From Candidatus Saccharibacteria bacterium oral taxon 488 (GTDB lineage Bacteria > Patescibacteriota > Saccharimonadia > Saccharimonadales > Saccharimonadaceae): DNA of 64,000 bases. A model generated the notes under the pieces. It ran no database searches and had not been told where the DNA came from. It was given only the letters and a program-made list of their open reading frames with translations. Position 1 is the stretch's first letter; the number at the start of each line of letters is the position of its first letter. Location of the stretch: contig CP047919.1 of assembly GCA_010202465.1 (NCBI GenBank), positions 310,001-374,000 on the forward strand. The letters run 5' to 3'. Below, piece after piece: positions 14,908-24,997 of this stretch. Made by a program: the position numbers and the translations under genes.

Positions 14908-16216
14908 ATCGATTGATCGCTTTACACGAGGTGGTGGTGATTACTATTCTCCGCTCAAGCGGCAGTTGACTAAGCTTGGTATTGCACTTGAGGATATGTA
15001 CGGAGTTATTGGTAAGCAGCAAATTAACACTCTTGAGCATACCGGGTTCAAATATTACTGGAGTGAGTTTAATCCAACACAAAAATCTGAGTATCTGGAG
15101 GCTGAGCGCGCCAAGGACGAGATGCGCGCTGCGCATGTTTATACAAACCCGCAAATTGCCGATGAGCTTAATTCCATGGGCTTTCGTTCTCGCGTGACGA
15201 TTGTACGTGACAAATACGACCGAACGAAAATTAAACGACAGATTGGTGGCCGAAAAATGACCGCCAAAATGATTGATCAATACACCGGCAAATTGGTATA
15301 TTGCGGTATTATTAAAGAAAAATGGACACATGATAAGCCAGTTAAAGCGCAGTTTGATGGGCTCGTTAGCGTGGATTTATTCAACGAAGCTAATCGCGGC
15401 CGAGTCTTCGTGGAGGTTGATAGCCGTGATAATATCACTATTAAACGTAAAGCAGTTCCAGATCATTTGAAAAATAAACAAGTTTATAACCCAGATTATC
15501 CATATAAGCAGGTAGTTGCCTGTCCTAAATGCGGTAAGACACTATCTGGTAGCGCTCGTGGCAAGCTAGGTAAACACTATCCAGCTTATCACTGCAGTCG
15601 CGATGGTCATTACTTCCGTGTGTCGAAGCCTGAATTTGATAAGACGATAGAAGACTTTGTGAGGGCTATTACTATCAAGCCAGAGTATGTTGACGATGTT
15701 ATCGCCGCTATCGCTGAATTGTGGCGCGAGCGTCAGACTGGGCAAATTGATGCTAATCGGCAGCGCCTAGAGCACCGCGAGAGCTTGCAAAGCCAAATCA
15801 AGGCAACCGTTAATCGGATGCGTATTGTCACAAGCGAGACGGCCCTAAAATATCTTGAAGAGGATATTGTTAGCGTCGAAAAAGAATTAGCAGAGCTGGA
15901 TGAAGAAATTGCTAGGCAGCCGAATTTACAAGCCGAATTTGACCAAGTTTTGCAATATGCAAAATATATTTTGGAACACCTGCCAGAACTACTACTCGAC
16001 CTCTGTAATCCACTGCGAAAAGCCGCCTTTTTCGGTGCTATGTTCAACAAACTTCCAACCTACGAACAAATAAACTTTGGAACCCACAAAAACAGCTCGC
16101 CACCAGAGGTAAACGAGCTGTTTCAAATCCGAACGGAATATACATCCCTGTATGGTGACCCTACCGGGAATCGAACCCGGGTTGCTGGGATGAGAACCCA
16201 GTGTCCTAACCGCTAG
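14906..16216 (+). pseudogene. large serine recombinase lacking its catalytic N-terminus
   Basis: Homology begins at SIDRFTRGGGDYYSPLKRQL, which is the end of the resolvase catalytic domain; the part with the catalytic serine is gone. Then follow the recombinase domain (YLEAERAKDEMRAAHVYTNP), the zinc ribbon (CPKCGKTLSG...YHCSRDGHYF), a coiled coil rich in Glu/Leu (ALKYLEEDIVSVEKELAELD) and a C-terminal part. The last ~20 codons run into the antisense of tRNA-Glu, so the natural end is not certain. The gene is truncated by the AT-rich patch to its left and cannot be an active integrase. It marks a former integrative element next to the tRNA. Confidence 0.75.
16086..16122 (-). terminator. rho-independent terminator of tRNA-Glu
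   Basis: On the minus strand AACAGCTCG...CGAGCTGTT followed by TTTGT, about 30 bases after the tRNA 3' end. It lies inside the recombinase reading frame. Confidence 0.55.
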
Positions 16217-16227
16217 ACGATAGGGCC
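16153..16227 (-). tRNA. tRNA-Glu (anticodon CTC)
   Basis: Full cloverleaf: acceptor GGCCCTA/TAGGGTC, anticodon arm CTGGG-TTCTCAT-CCCAG with CTC, T-arm CCCGGGTTCGATTCCCGG, and an encoded CCA. TGCTATAAT upstream (near 16,250) is a likely promoter. The truncated recombinase abuts its 3' end, a common place for integrated elements. Confidence 0.96.
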
Positions 16228-16270
16228 GTGTAAGCTACCGGGTCATTATAGCATGGTTAGCTGGGGGCGT

Positions 16271-16645
16271 CTAGCCCATCTTGTTGACGACGTCGATCAG
16301 CTTGCGGGGTGTGATGTCGGCCTTGATGAGGTAGCCGTCGACGCGGTTCATGATGGCAGATTTGGTGGCGTCGTCTTGCTCAAAGTTGGTCATGATGAGG
16401 ATTTTACTGTTGGGGATCAGGTCGGTGTCATCAGAGCGCAGCGCGTCCAAAATTTGGTCGCCGCGCTGTTCGGGCAGCATCAAGTCAAGGATAATCAAGT
16501 CAAACGGCTGACTCCGGGCCATGACCAGCCCGTCATTACCATCGACCACCCAAGTCACGTCATAGCCAGCTTTTTGCAGGCTGCGCACATACATCTCGCC
16601 GATAAAACGGTCGTCCTCGACGCACAAGATTGTTTTGATCGCCAT
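16271..16645 (-). CDS. single-domain response regulator
   Basis: A 124-residue receiver domain only: acidic pair E10/D11/D12 (CVEDDRF), phospho-acceptor Asp in LIILDLMLPEQ, Thr in ILIMTNFE and Lys in YLIKAD. There is no output domain, so it probably passes phosphate on or binds a target protein. It follows the histidine kinase gene by 12 bases with a strong ribosome binding site (GAGGAGGGAAG), which fits a cognate pair. Confidence 0.88.
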   Translation of the reverse strand: MAIKTILCVEDDRFIGEMYVRSLQKAGYDVTWVVDGNDGLVMARSQPFDLIILDLMLPEQRGDQILDALRSDDTDLIPNSKILIMTNFEQDDATKSAIMNRVDGYLIKADITPRKLIDVVNKMG

Positions 16646-16657
16646 ACTTCCCTCCTC

Positions 16658-18169
16658 TTATCCTCGATACATAGCGTGATTTTTTATCCAGCCACCGCCT
16701 TGGCGGATCAGATTGCGATTGAGCTGTCCGTCCTCGAGCAGCTTGTCCTTGACGGCGGCATACACCGGCACGGTAAACGAAAAGACCGAGCCTTCGTTCT
16801 CTTTGGAGCGCGCGGTGATGTGGCCGCCGTGACTCTCAATAAAGGCCTTGCAGATGTAGAGGCCGATGCCGGTGCCAGAGACGGTTTCGCGGCTGCGATG
16901 CGAGCGGTAGAATTTGTGAAATAGATTTTTGACGACGCTCGGCGGCATACCGACGCCATTGTCAGCGACAGAGACTTCGATAACATCGCCCTTTTGTTCG
17001 GCACTGACCGAGACGGTGCCGCCCTCAAAGCTGTACTTGATGGCGTTGTCGATGAGGTTGGAGATGACCTCACTGATGCTGGAGCGGTCGGCAGCGACGG
17101 TTGGCAGGTCGGAGGGGATGCTGATATTGAGCAAGCGGTGCTGCGTCGATGCGCGCAGCTGCATGTCGTCGGCGATCGAGCCATAGATGTCGGCGAGTGA
17201 GTCCTCGGCGAGGTGGATGCTAAGGTGGTGGCGGTCGAACTTGGCGACGTTGAGAATGTTATTGATATAACCAGACAGGCGGTTGGCAGAGACCGTCAGC
17301 CGTGCCAACAGCTGCGGCTCGTCACCCTTGAGTCGGCCGGCCAGCTCCTCGGCGAGGACGTCGAGATAACCGCGGATGATGGTGATCGGGCCGCGGAGTT
17401 CGTGGGCGGCGAAGGAGATGAAGTTGAGGTCTTCTTCCTCGGGGAGGTACTGGGCCGAGCGGTCGATGAGGATGATGACGGTTTCGCCGGGTGCGTCTTT
17501 TTGGTAGGAGGCGATGATGTCAAAGAAGCGAGTTTTTTTGAAGGCACCGTTGGTAGTGGCAACGTGGCGCCAGGTACGCTCGGCGGAGACTTGGCAGGCG
17601 TCGGCGTCGCTGAGCCAGGCGTCGAGCGACTGCTCGTTGAGAAAATCCAGCGCCAGATACGGCTGGCCGTCGGCGTCAGTGGCAATTGGTGCAGCCTTGT
17701 TGGCGGAGATGATGCGTTTGGTGGGATCGAGGACGACGACGCCGCAGCTGGTGTGATTGAGCGCTTGGGTCAGCAGCGCGTCGGGGCTTGGCGGCGGGGC
17801 GGGTTGAGTCGGCTCGTCGTAGATGAGTTCAAGGACGGTCTTGAAGCCGGTTTTGGCGTGTTGCTCGGCGTTCGGGTTTGGTAGCGGCGTGGTGGTGCGC
17901 TCGCCGCGTTTATGGATCAAGGCAGTCAAGATATTATCCAGTGGCCGACCGGCAATGATGGTCAACATGGTCGAAAAAAGACTGCCGACGATGAAAATCG
18001 TACCAGTAATTAACCAGAACGCTGGGTGATTCCACGAGGTAAGACCAGTGATATTGAGGACGACACCACTGATGAGCGCCACCGCCATCTGCCCGGCCAG
18101 TGCACAAGCGAACAACATGCGCCGGTGGTATCGTCGAAAGCTGCAAATTGACGTGCCGCCAGCTGTCAT
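16658..18169 (-). CDS. membrane sensor histidine kinase
   Basis: 503 residues. Two membrane helices at the N-terminus (ALAGQMAVALISGVVLNITG; FWLITGTIFIVGSLFSTMLT), a linker, a PAS-like segment (CGVVVLDPTKRIISANKAA), HisKA with the phospho-His in FAAHELRGPITIIRGYLD, and an ATPase domain with NLIDNAIKYS, DNGVGMP and GTGIGLYICKA. The start is the ATG at 18169, overlapping the DUF3048 gene stop by four bases; a longer frame exists but would overlap that gene by 49 bases. Kinase, regulator and DUF3048 gene form one operon, so the signal may concern the envelope. Confidence 0.9.
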   Translation of the reverse strand: MTAGGTSICSFRRYHRRMLFACALAGQMAVALISGVVLNITGLTSWNHPAFWLITGTIFIVGSLFSTMLTIIAGRPLDNILTALIHKRGERTTTPLPNPNAEQHAKTGFKTVLELIYDEPTQPAPPPSPDALLTQALNHTSCGVVVLDPTKRIISANKAAPIATDADGQPYLALDFLNEQSLDAWLSDADACQVSAERTWRHVATTNGAFKKTRFFDIIASYQKDAPGETVIILIDRSAQYLPEEEDLNFISFAAHELRGPITIIRGYLDVLAEELAGRLKGDEPQLLARLTVSANRLSGYINNILNVAKFDRHHLSIHLAEDSLADIYGSIADDMQLRASTQHRLLNISIPSDLPTVAADRSSISEVISNLIDNAIKYSFEGGTVSVSAEQKGDVIEVSVADNGVGMPPSVVKNLFHKFYRSHRSRETVSGTGIGLYICKAFIESHGGHITARSKENEGSVFSFTVPVYAAVKDKLLEDGQLNRNLIRQGGGWIKNHAMYRG

Positions 18170-19305
18170 CGCCACGTGACGGATCCCCGCCCGGGCGTAA
18201 ACACGCCGATCCATGTTTGGCCGCGACCCAGGGTAAAGTCTTTGCCATTTTCGTCAAGCAGTTTGAGCGGTGCGGTGAGGCTATCTTTCTTCCAGGTGAT
18301 GGCGGTAGCGGTGCCGTTCTGGAAGACGGTCGCCTTGCCCGAGCCAATGGTGACGGTGTCCTCGTAGCCATCTGGCCCGACGCGTCGCTCGAGCGGTGCT
18401 TCGAGAGCGATGACCACGCGTGGGGCGATCTGGCCACCTTCCCGGTCGGCGTGCGGTGCGCCAGCTAGTGAGCGTTTGTAGGTGTTGGTCGCTTTGTCAT
18501 AAGCATAGGCGGTATTGTAAGTGCTGCCGCTAAAGTTGAGCTGGATAGTGGTGGCATTTGGTGTCTCGACCGGCTTGCCATCACCACGCTTGAAACCGGT
18601 AAATGATGATTCTTTGAAACCTTTACTAGCATTCAGGGCGTCAAGTTTCTCACCGGATGTGTAGACATTGTGTGGGGCGCGGCGGTCGCTGGCTCGCCAA
18701 TAACTGCCGCCATTAAAGAACTGGTCGATGTCGCGGTAGCCGCTGCTGCGGACGGTATCGAGAGCGTTCGGGCTGCCGCCGACGTGGGCGATGGAGGCTT
18801 GGTACTGCGCGCCCCAGCTGAGATAGTAAAGGCGGAGGCTACGAACTGGGCCGATGAGGCCGGGCTTAGCGCCCTGATAAACAGCGAGGAAGCGCGTGAT
18901 GCCACCCTCGGCGACGGCCTCATAGACGATACCGGCTCCGGAGAGGCCGGACTGTGGGCGAGCGTCGGGGCTGTTCTCGATCATGACGCCAGTGACGGGC
19001 TGCTTGGTGGCTGCTTCATCAGCGACTTCGAGACCGGTGAGTGGTGAGTAGAATTTGGTTGGCTTTTTCTTGGCAGTGAAGAACGGTAGGCCGCTATCGT
19101 GCTGGACGGAATTGATAGCGACGATGAAAATACCAGCGATGACCAGCGAGGTAGTAATCAAGACGATGGCCCACAAGTGCTTTTTGCACCACTGGACAAA
19201 CGAGCGTTTTTTGGCCGGGGCGTTTGGTGACGCATGATCGGATTTAGCTGATGTTACCGTCGGTTTTTGGGCCGCGGTGGCTGGGCGAGGATTCTTGATG
19301 TGCAT
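18166..19305 (-). CDS. DUF3048 (YerB-like) membrane-anchored protein
   Basis: A 379-residue protein with a cytoplasmic basic N-terminus, one membrane helix (residues ~48-66, HLWAIVLITTSLVIAGIFIV) and an outer DUF3048 domain with its hallmarks SPLTGLEV, VMIENSPDARPQSGLS, IVYEAVAEGGITRFLAVY and IGPVRSLRLYYL. The biochemical role of the family is unknown; it occurs in Gram-positive envelopes. TATACT ends six bases before the ATG, predicting a leaderless start. It is followed by a histidine kinase gene with an ATGA overlap. Confidence 0.88.
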   Translation of the reverse strand: MHIKNPRPATAAQKPTVTSAKSDHASPNAPAKKRSFVQWCKKHLWAIVLITTSLVIAGIFIVAINSVQHDSGLPFFTAKKKPTKFYSPLTGLEVADEAATKQPVTGVMIENSPDARPQSGLSGAGIVYEAVAEGGITRFLAVYQGAKPGLIGPVRSLRLYYLSWGAQYQASIAHVGGSPNALDTVRSSGYRDIDQFFNGGSYWRASDRRAPHNVYTSGEKLDALNASKGFKESSFTGFKRGDGKPVETPNATTIQLNFSGSTYNTAYAYDKATNTYKRSLAGAPHADREGGQIAPRVVIALEAPLERRVGPDGYEDTVTIGSGKATVFQNGTATAITWKKDSLTAPLKLLDENGKDFTLGRGQTWIGVFTPGRGSVTWR

Positions 19306-19387
19306 GGGTTTAGTATAGCATAAGCGGCGTGTTCGGTAAACGGAGCGATGCGCTCGCTGATCGAAGTATTTCGGTATAGTATGATGG

Positions 19388-20827
19388 CTATATTACACCC
19401 GCCGAGAACGCGGCGATTCCCCGCTCAAGCCGGGCTAGTGTACGCTCGCGGCCGATCAGCGCTAGCGTGTCATTCAGCTGCGGGCTGAACGGTGCCCAGG
19501 TGATGACGATGCGGATGAGACTAAAGAGAATGCCAGGCTTTTGGCCGGTGATTTCCAACAGTTCGTTCAGCCGGATCTGGACTAACTCTGGTGTCCAGTC
19601 GGTGAGCGTGGCGAGCTCGTGGCGGGCAGTTTCTAGTAATTCGCATCGCTCATTCTCAGATAATTTCTTGAGTTGTTTGTTGCTGTTGATGAGCTCCATG
19701 TTAATTTCAGGCTCCGCAAAAAAATAGCCAAACCCGCCGAGATCACGCAGGGTTTTTAAGCGGTCTTGCGCTAGTGCTAGGACGCGCCGACGATACTCCT
19801 CGTCCGCCCCGGCGGCACTGTCCGGCCAAAAATCATTAACCCGCTCGGCCAAATCATCCAGCGTCAGCGAGCGGATAAACTGCCCATTTGTCCACAGCAG
19901 CCGCTTTTCATCAAAGCGAGCGCCCGAGCGCTGCACGTGGTCGAGGCTGAACTTGGTAATTAGCTCATCCATGGTAAAGGTCTCTTGCTCGGTGCCGTCG
20001 TTCCAGCCCATGGTGGCGATGAAACTGTCCAGCGCCTCTGGCAGATAGCCGTCGCGGATATAATCTAGCACGTCTTTGGCGCCGTCGCGCTTGCCTAATT
20101 TCTTGTTGCCCTGCTCGTTCATGATGTGCGGTAGATGGGCGAATATGGGCCGCGGCAAGCCCAGCGCTTCGTAGAGTGCCAGATAATTTGGCATGCTGGA
20201 GATGAACTCTTGGCCGCGAATAACGTGGGTGATATTCATCTCGGTGTCGTCGATGATGTGGGCAAAATTGTAGGTCGGGTAGCCGTCAGACTTGATGAGG
20301 ATGAAGTCGTCAACTACCTCGGGGCTGGTGGTGACGTCACCCATGACCTCGTCGTGGTAGGTATAGCTTTTGGGCTCAGCCTTGAAGCGCAGCGGCATCG
20401 TGCCGTCCCACTCCGGTGGATTGTCGGGGCGATGATCACGGTAGCGGAAGGCGCGCTTCTCGGCCTGGGCGGCGTCGCGAAACGCTTGGATTTGCTCAGG
20501 TGTGTAGGGATCAGCGTAGGCACGGCCGGCGTCGATTAGTTTCTGCGCCCACTGGCGGTAATGGTCTAATCGCTGGCTTTGGATGTATGGCCCGTATGGC
20601 CCACCAATGTCCGGGCCTTCGTCGTAGTCGAGGTGCAGTGCCTTGAGACTGGCGATCAGATGCTCGCGGCTGCCGGCAACTTCGCGGACCTTGTCAGTGT
20701 CTTCGAGGCGCAGGATAAATTGGCCGCCAGCCTGCCGGGCGACGAGAAAAGCAAATAATGCCGTGCGAATGCCGCCAACATGCAAAAACCCTGTTGGCGA
20801 GGGTGCGAAACGAGTGCGTGTAGTCAT
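19388..20827 (-). CDS. gltX: glutamyl-tRNA synthetase
   Basis: Attaches glutamate to tRNA-Glu. 479 residues, class I: signature SPTGFLHVGGIRTALF at the N-terminus (HIGH equivalent HVGG), the GluRS catalytic region (YTYHDEVMGDVTT, RGQEFISSMPNYLALYEALG) and the KMSKS equivalent NKKLGKRDGAKD near residue 243, followed by the helical anticodon-binding part. TATAAT ends six bases before the ATG. It stands alone between envelope genes. Whether it also charges tRNA-Gln for later amidation cannot be judged here. Confidence 0.95.
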   Translation of the reverse strand: MTTRTRFAPSPTGFLHVGGIRTALFAFLVARQAGGQFILRLEDTDKVREVAGSREHLIASLKALHLDYDEGPDIGGPYGPYIQSQRLDHYRQWAQKLIDAGRAYADPYTPEQIQAFRDAAQAEKRAFRYRDHRPDNPPEWDGTMPLRFKAEPKSYTYHDEVMGDVTTSPEVVDDFILIKSDGYPTYNFAHIIDDTEMNITHVIRGQEFISSMPNYLALYEALGLPRPIFAHLPHIMNEQGNKKLGKRDGAKDVLDYIRDGYLPEALDSFIATMGWNDGTEQETFTMDELITKFSLDHVQRSGARFDEKRLLWTNGQFIRSLTLDDLAERVNDFWPDSAAGADEEYRRRVLALAQDRLKTLRDLGGFGYFFAEPEINMELINSNKQLKKLSENERCELLETARHELATLTDWTPELVQIRLNELLEITGQKPGILFSLIRIVITWAPFSPQLNDTLALIGRERTLARLERGIAAFSAGVI

Positions 20828-20893
20828 GGGGTGATTATAGCACGCGGGCGCGGCGCTGGTAAACGTGAGGGGTGTGCGTGCTTACGGGGCTGA

Positions 20894-21838
20894 TTATAAA
20901 CTAGTGGCGATTTTGGTGACTTGCTCGCTTGACAATGCCCCGCCGAGGGTGATCTGATAGAGGACGCCGCCATTGATCCAGCTGGCCGTCCGGTCGGTGC
21001 TGTAAATAGTCAGACCGCCGGCGGTGGTAGTTTGGACGTCGCCGCCGTCGGCGGTCAGGGTCTCTTTGAGGGCGGCGGAGTTGAGTGAGCTTTTTTGCTG
21101 GGTGATGGTGTAGGATTGGCCGCCGTCAGCGTAGGCAAATTTCATGCGGACTTCCCCGCTCTTGAAGGTAACCGGGCCGCTCAGGGCGTAGCCAGTTGGT
21201 CGGTAGCCGGGATATTTGGCGTTGATGCCAGATTGGATAGCGGCAATGCGAGTGGAGATGTTAGGCATGCCGAGGTAGGTGAAATAGCCACCGATCAGCA
21301 TGATGGCCAGGCCGACGGAGGCGACTTGCAGCCAGCGACCCATGCGACTCTTTGGTTTTTTGGCGCGGCGCGGCGCTTTTTGCGGGGTGGTGGCGCGCTG
21401 CAGGGCTTCGGTGATGGCTTCATGCTTGAGAACGGCGGCTGGCTTGGGCGCGAGGGTCGCAGGATGCTGTTTGGCTGGAGTTTGATTTGGTTTAACGATA
21501 CGAGTCGAGTGATGGTGTGATGTGGCTGGACTGCGGCGAGTTGCAGTTCGGGTGGTCTGATGAGGCTGCTGGGCGGCGCGAGCTTGGGCGCGCACCATGG
21601 TCGGGTGCGGTTCGGCAGGACGGTCACGCTTGGTTGGTTGCAGCTGGACACTCGGCACGCTCGGCGCAAATTTATTGACATGAACACTCATCGGGACGGA
21701 GGTGTCGCGCGTGATGTCGAGGCGACTGGCCAGGCGACGCTTGGCGTGCGATGGTGCGGCAACATGGCGGCGACTGAGCGTCGTTGATTTTTGGCCGGCA
21801 GTTTTGTGGACGGTTTTATGGATGATTTGTTTGTTCAT
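20894..21838 (-). CDS. single-pass membrane protein with DUF4367-like outer domain
   Basis: 314 residues. A long basic, Pro/Ala/Thr-rich cytoplasmic region (~165 residues) precedes one membrane helix (VASVGLAIMLIGGYFTYLGM) and a ~120-residue outer domain with the pattern YTITQQKSS...TIYSTDRTASWINGGVLYQI, resembling DUF4367. In other bacteria such domains occur in anti-sigma or envelope proteins; here no function can be named. The start has GAGGGG four bases upstream. It is divergent from the PEGA protein gene. Confidence 0.65.
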   Translation of the reverse strand: MNKQIIHKTVHKTAGQKSTTLSRRHVAAPSHAKRRLASRLDITRDTSVPMSVHVNKFAPSVPSVQLQPTKRDRPAEPHPTMVRAQARAAQQPHQTTRTATRRSPATSHHHSTRIVKPNQTPAKQHPATLAPKPAAVLKHEAITEALQRATTPQKAPRRAKKPKSRMGRWLQVASVGLAIMLIGGYFTYLGMPNISTRIAAIQSGINAKYPGYRPTGYALSGPVTFKSGEVRMKFAYADGGQSYTITQQKSSLNSAALKETLTADGGDVQTTTAGGLTIYSTDRTASWINGGVLYQITLGGALSSEQVTKIATSL

Positions 21839-21926
21839 GAACCCCTCGTATTCCTAATGCTTATATTTTATTGTACAAAGAGGACATGCTTTTTGCAAGG
21901 GGTGAAATGTGGTATAATCTCTCATT

Positions 21927-23414
21927 ATGTATCGAAAACAAAAGCGCAGTTTAGAGCTCGCCCGCAGGACACTGATTTACACAGTTATGGTACTGGCGGT
22001 GTGTATATTGGCGTTCATTTTGATTTTTCATACGCTTGGCTATCAGCTGAATCTTAAGACGCAGACGGTTGAGCAGCGGGCGCTGGTGCAGTATGATTCG
22101 CGGCCGCAAGGCGCACGGGTGTTTGTCGATGGCATGGAGCTCGGCAAGACACATATCAAGGGCATGCTTCCTGAGGGGCAGCATCAATTTTCCATGCGCC
22201 TGGATGGCTATGACGAGTGGCGCAAGGTCGTCGAGGTTAAGGCCGGGACACTGACCTGGCTATCATATGCGCGGCTGGTGCCGAGTGAGCGGGTGGTGAG
22301 TTCGGTCAAGGAATTTTCGTCGCTGGCCTCGGTGCGATTTTCGCCAAATTGGCGGTTCATGCTGGGTGTGATGCAAGCGACCGATGCGCCGAAGATCGTC
22401 TGGGGCGATTTGCGTGATTCGGATAAGCCAAAGTTTAATGAGGTGACATTGGATACGTCGGTGGTGGCGGGCTATGGCGGCCAGGCGACGACGCACACAT
22501 TCAAGATCGTTGAATGGGATTCCGGTAATCGCTACGCCATTCTCAAACACACCTACGTGGTCGAAGGCCAAGGCGAAAAAGTCCAGTGGCTGAAAGTCGA
22601 CCGCGAGAATAAGACAGTGGCTGACATCACGAAAGTGATCGGGCTGGAACTAAAAGATGTGCGCTTCCTCGGTGAGAGCGGCAACGAACTATACATACTA
22701 CAGTCGAGCGGCGAACTGCGGCGAGCGGACTTAAACGCAGCGACGATTTCTGCGCCGCTGATCAGTCATGTGCAGTCATTCTCGGTGTATGGTGCGGATT
22801 ATATCACCTACGTCGGGACAAATGGTACGAGCAAGCTGCAGCTGGCGGGAATTTGGCGCAAGGACTGGACTGAGCCAGTGGTTGTGCGGCGACAGACTGA
22901 GGCGGAGGCTTCGACGCCGTTGATGATCAAGTTCTCGCGCTATGATAATAAAGACGTGCTGGTGGTTGGCGTCGGCTCGGCGGTGACGCTGCACATGGGC
23001 GCGGCGCTGGACGGGTCGAGCTCGTCAGCGTCAAAATTACTTGGTCGCGTCAAGTCGATCGCTGCCGGTAAACTACTGACCGAGCTGGATCTGAGCGGTA
23101 CCGGGCGGTTCGTCTTGATGCGAACGACGGCTGGCTTTATGAGTTATGATATTGAGCGGCAATCGATGTCGCATGATACGGCACTGCCGACGGGAACGAC
23201 GCTTGATTGGCTGGATGATTATCACGTGTGGAGTGTTGAGGGCGGCAAGCTGGTGATGCGCGAGTTCGACGGCGCTAATCAATCGACGATGCTGGAGGCC
23301 AGCGAAGGGTTTGATGCGTCACTGTCGCACGACGGCGACTGGCTGTATGCTTTCCGCCGAGCTGATAACGGCACGGTGACGATGTCACGGCTACGGATGA
23401 CGATCAAGCGCTAA
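21927..23414 (+). CDS. PEGA domain envelope protein
   Basis: 495 residues: basic N-terminus, one membrane helix (residues ~14-34, TLIYTVMVLAVCILAFILIF), a PEGA domain (GARVFVDGMELGKTHIKGML; residues ~58-105), then a ~370-residue outer part with beta-propeller-like repeats (RFSPNWRFMLGVMQ; SGTGRFVLMRTTAG; LSHDGDWLYAFRRA). PEGA domains are found in surface proteins. The start lies eight bases after TATAAT with no Shine-Dalgarno. It converges with the sortase gene. Confidence 0.8.
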   Translation: MYRKQKRSLELARRTLIYTVMVLAVCILAFILIFHTLGYQLNLKTQTVEQRALVQYDSRPQGARVFVDGMELGKTHIKGMLPEGQHQFSMRLDGYDEWRKVVEVKAGTLTWLSYARLVPSERVVSSVKEFSSLASVRFSPNWRFMLGVMQATDAPKIVWGDLRDSDKPKFNEVTLDTSVVAGYGGQATTHTFKIVEWDSGNRYAILKHTYVVEGQGEKVQWLKVDRENKTVADITKVIGLELKDVRFLGESGNELYILQSSGELRRADLNAATISAPLISHVQSFSVYGADYITYVGTNGTSKLQLAGIWRKDWTEPVVVRRQTEAEASTPLMIKFSRYDNKDVLVVGVGSAVTLHMGAALDGSSSSASKLLGRVKSIAAGKLLTELDLSGTGRFVLMRTTAGFMSYDIERQSMSHDTALPTGTTLDWLDDYHVWSVEGGKLVMREFDGANQSTMLEASEGFDASLSHDGDWLYAFRRADNGTVTMSRLRMTIKR

Positions 23415-23450
23415 GCGCTAATTTGAATCTTATTGTGCTTTTATCGTGCT

Positions 23451-24887
23451 TTATTCCTTGGCGCCAAATAATCGTTCCAGTAGTGTTGGTGATGGCTTAC
23501 CCGGGATAGCGGCGGATCGAGTGGTGACTGGCTCGGTTGATTTGGCAGCGCCAGATGGGTCGGGGCTGATTTGCTCGGCAAAGACCAGCAGGCGTTTTTC
23601 AGCAGTGCCAAGCGGTACACAGCTGATCAAAGTGAGCATCGGCTTATCGGTTTGAATTTGGACACGGCTGACCTCGTTTGGCATAACGACTTCTTTCTTG
23701 GTGACGGCGTAGGTGTAGCGTTTGCCCTGGTAGTGCATGTAGATGATGTCGTCTTTGACCAGCTTTTCGTTTTGAGCAAAGACAAACTTGTGGTCACCGG
23801 GCGCAAAGGCATCGTTAGACGAATGCGCCGAGAATACAGCATTGCCAACTTGGCCAGGCACGGCGTTCGCGCCAGCGATCGCGAAGTGAGCAGCGCCCTT
23901 CTCCATTGCTTTCATTTGAGCGTTATGGTCGGCCGCGTTAACGCCATAAATGACTGGTACATCAACGTTGAGTTTAGGAATGATCAGCCGTGGGTCGGGG
24001 CCGACAGTGGTGCTACTTGCTGGATTGACGATGATGTTTTGTGGATCAACATTGCCTGGGGTGGTATAGGCGGCGGCGATACCAAACAAGACGCGGTTGT
24101 ACTGCAAAAAGACGAACGCTAGCAGCACCAATACACCTGCCAGTGCCGGGATGAAATGGCGTGACTTGGTGACTTTTTTGGCCTTGTCGCGGACGGTTTG
24201 CTGGATCTGGGTACGGAGGCGCTTGATGGGGTTTTGGGCGGACAACATATCGGTCATGGCCGGCGCGGCGGCGGCGTTAGCGTCGCGAGCAGACTGGACC
24301 AGCCGGTCAAATTCCTGTTGCTTTTGGTCAAGGTGTGAGGCATAATAGCGCTCGTAGTACATCTGATAATATTTCTGCCAAGAGCTGTGGTACTGCTTCC
24401 ACTGATCAGCGGTGATTTGCGGCTGATGAGCGGGAGTTTTGGCCGGGGCGGTCGGTTGCGCCTGTGTGGTTGGTGGCGCGGCGGTGGGCTTGTCCGTTGA
24501 CTTGTTCGCTGGCTGGGGCTGAGGTGACTCGGTGATGTGAGCGGGATGCTCGGGAGATGGCGCTGTGGCTGGCTGGGTCGGTTGAGCTGCCGGTGGCGCG
24601 GTGTTCAGGGCGTGTGGGCTTGGCGTGCGCGGTGGCGGCGTGACAGTAGTACGCTCGGTCGGTTCTGGATGTGGCTGCTCCGTGGGCCGCGGCTGAACCA
24701 CCGGCGTGGTGTGTGGCGTGGACTCGGTGCTGCGACCGCCATAGATAGCATTAATTTGATCACGAATAACATTAGCGGCAGCAGCTTGCGAGCCAGAATA
24801 ATCACGTGGTGGCGGCGTCAGTGGACGAGGTTGACTCGAGATTGGCGCTCCCACTCGCCTGCCAAACTGATCGTCATGTGGATTCAT
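23451..24887 (-). CDS. sortase
   Basis: Cysteine transpeptidase that links secreted proteins to the cell wall or to each other. The catalytic domain is in the C-terminal ~200 residues: His in NAVFSAHSSNDAF and Cys in LTLISCVPLGT, with a downstream Arg in EKRLLVF. Preceding it are a long Pro/Thr/Gln-rich cytoplasmic region (~230 residues) and one membrane helix (IPALAGVLVLLAFVFLQYN). 478 residues is much longer than a usual sortase because of this N-terminal region. TATAAT stands eight bases before the ATG at 24887. Its substrates are not evident in the window. Confidence 0.87.
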   Translation of the reverse strand: MNPHDDQFGRRVGAPISSQPRPLTPPPRDYSGSQAAAANVIRDQINAIYGGRSTESTPHTTPVVQPRPTEQPHPEPTERTTVTPPPRTPSPHALNTAPPAAQPTQPATAPSPEHPAHITESPQPQPANKSTDKPTAAPPTTQAQPTAPAKTPAHQPQITADQWKQYHSSWQKYYQMYYERYYASHLDQKQQEFDRLVQSARDANAAAAPAMTDMLSAQNPIKRLRTQIQQTVRDKAKKVTKSRHFIPALAGVLVLLAFVFLQYNRVLFGIAAAYTTPGNVDPQNIIVNPASSTTVGPDPRLIIPKLNVDVPVIYGVNAADHNAQMKAMEKGAAHFAIAGANAVPGQVGNAVFSAHSSNDAFAPGDHKFVFAQNEKLVKDDIIYMHYQGKRYTYAVTKKEVVMPNEVSRVQIQTDKPMLTLISCVPLGTAEKRLLVFAEQISPDPSGAAKSTEPVTTRSAAIPGKPSPTLLERLFGAKE

Positions 24888-24997
24888 CACCCCTTATTAT
24901 ACGGGAAAACGTCGGAAAGATAAAGTATCCGGGCTCTTGCTGATGTGGTAGCGGCCGTGGTATAATTACCCTCGGATGACTTGGGGCGTTCTCTCGT

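Noticed and set aside
16150..16216. C-terminal recombinase sequence GDPTGNRTRVAGMRTQ as a conserved protein end
   Set aside because: It is the antisense of tRNA-Glu read as protein, not a real domain.
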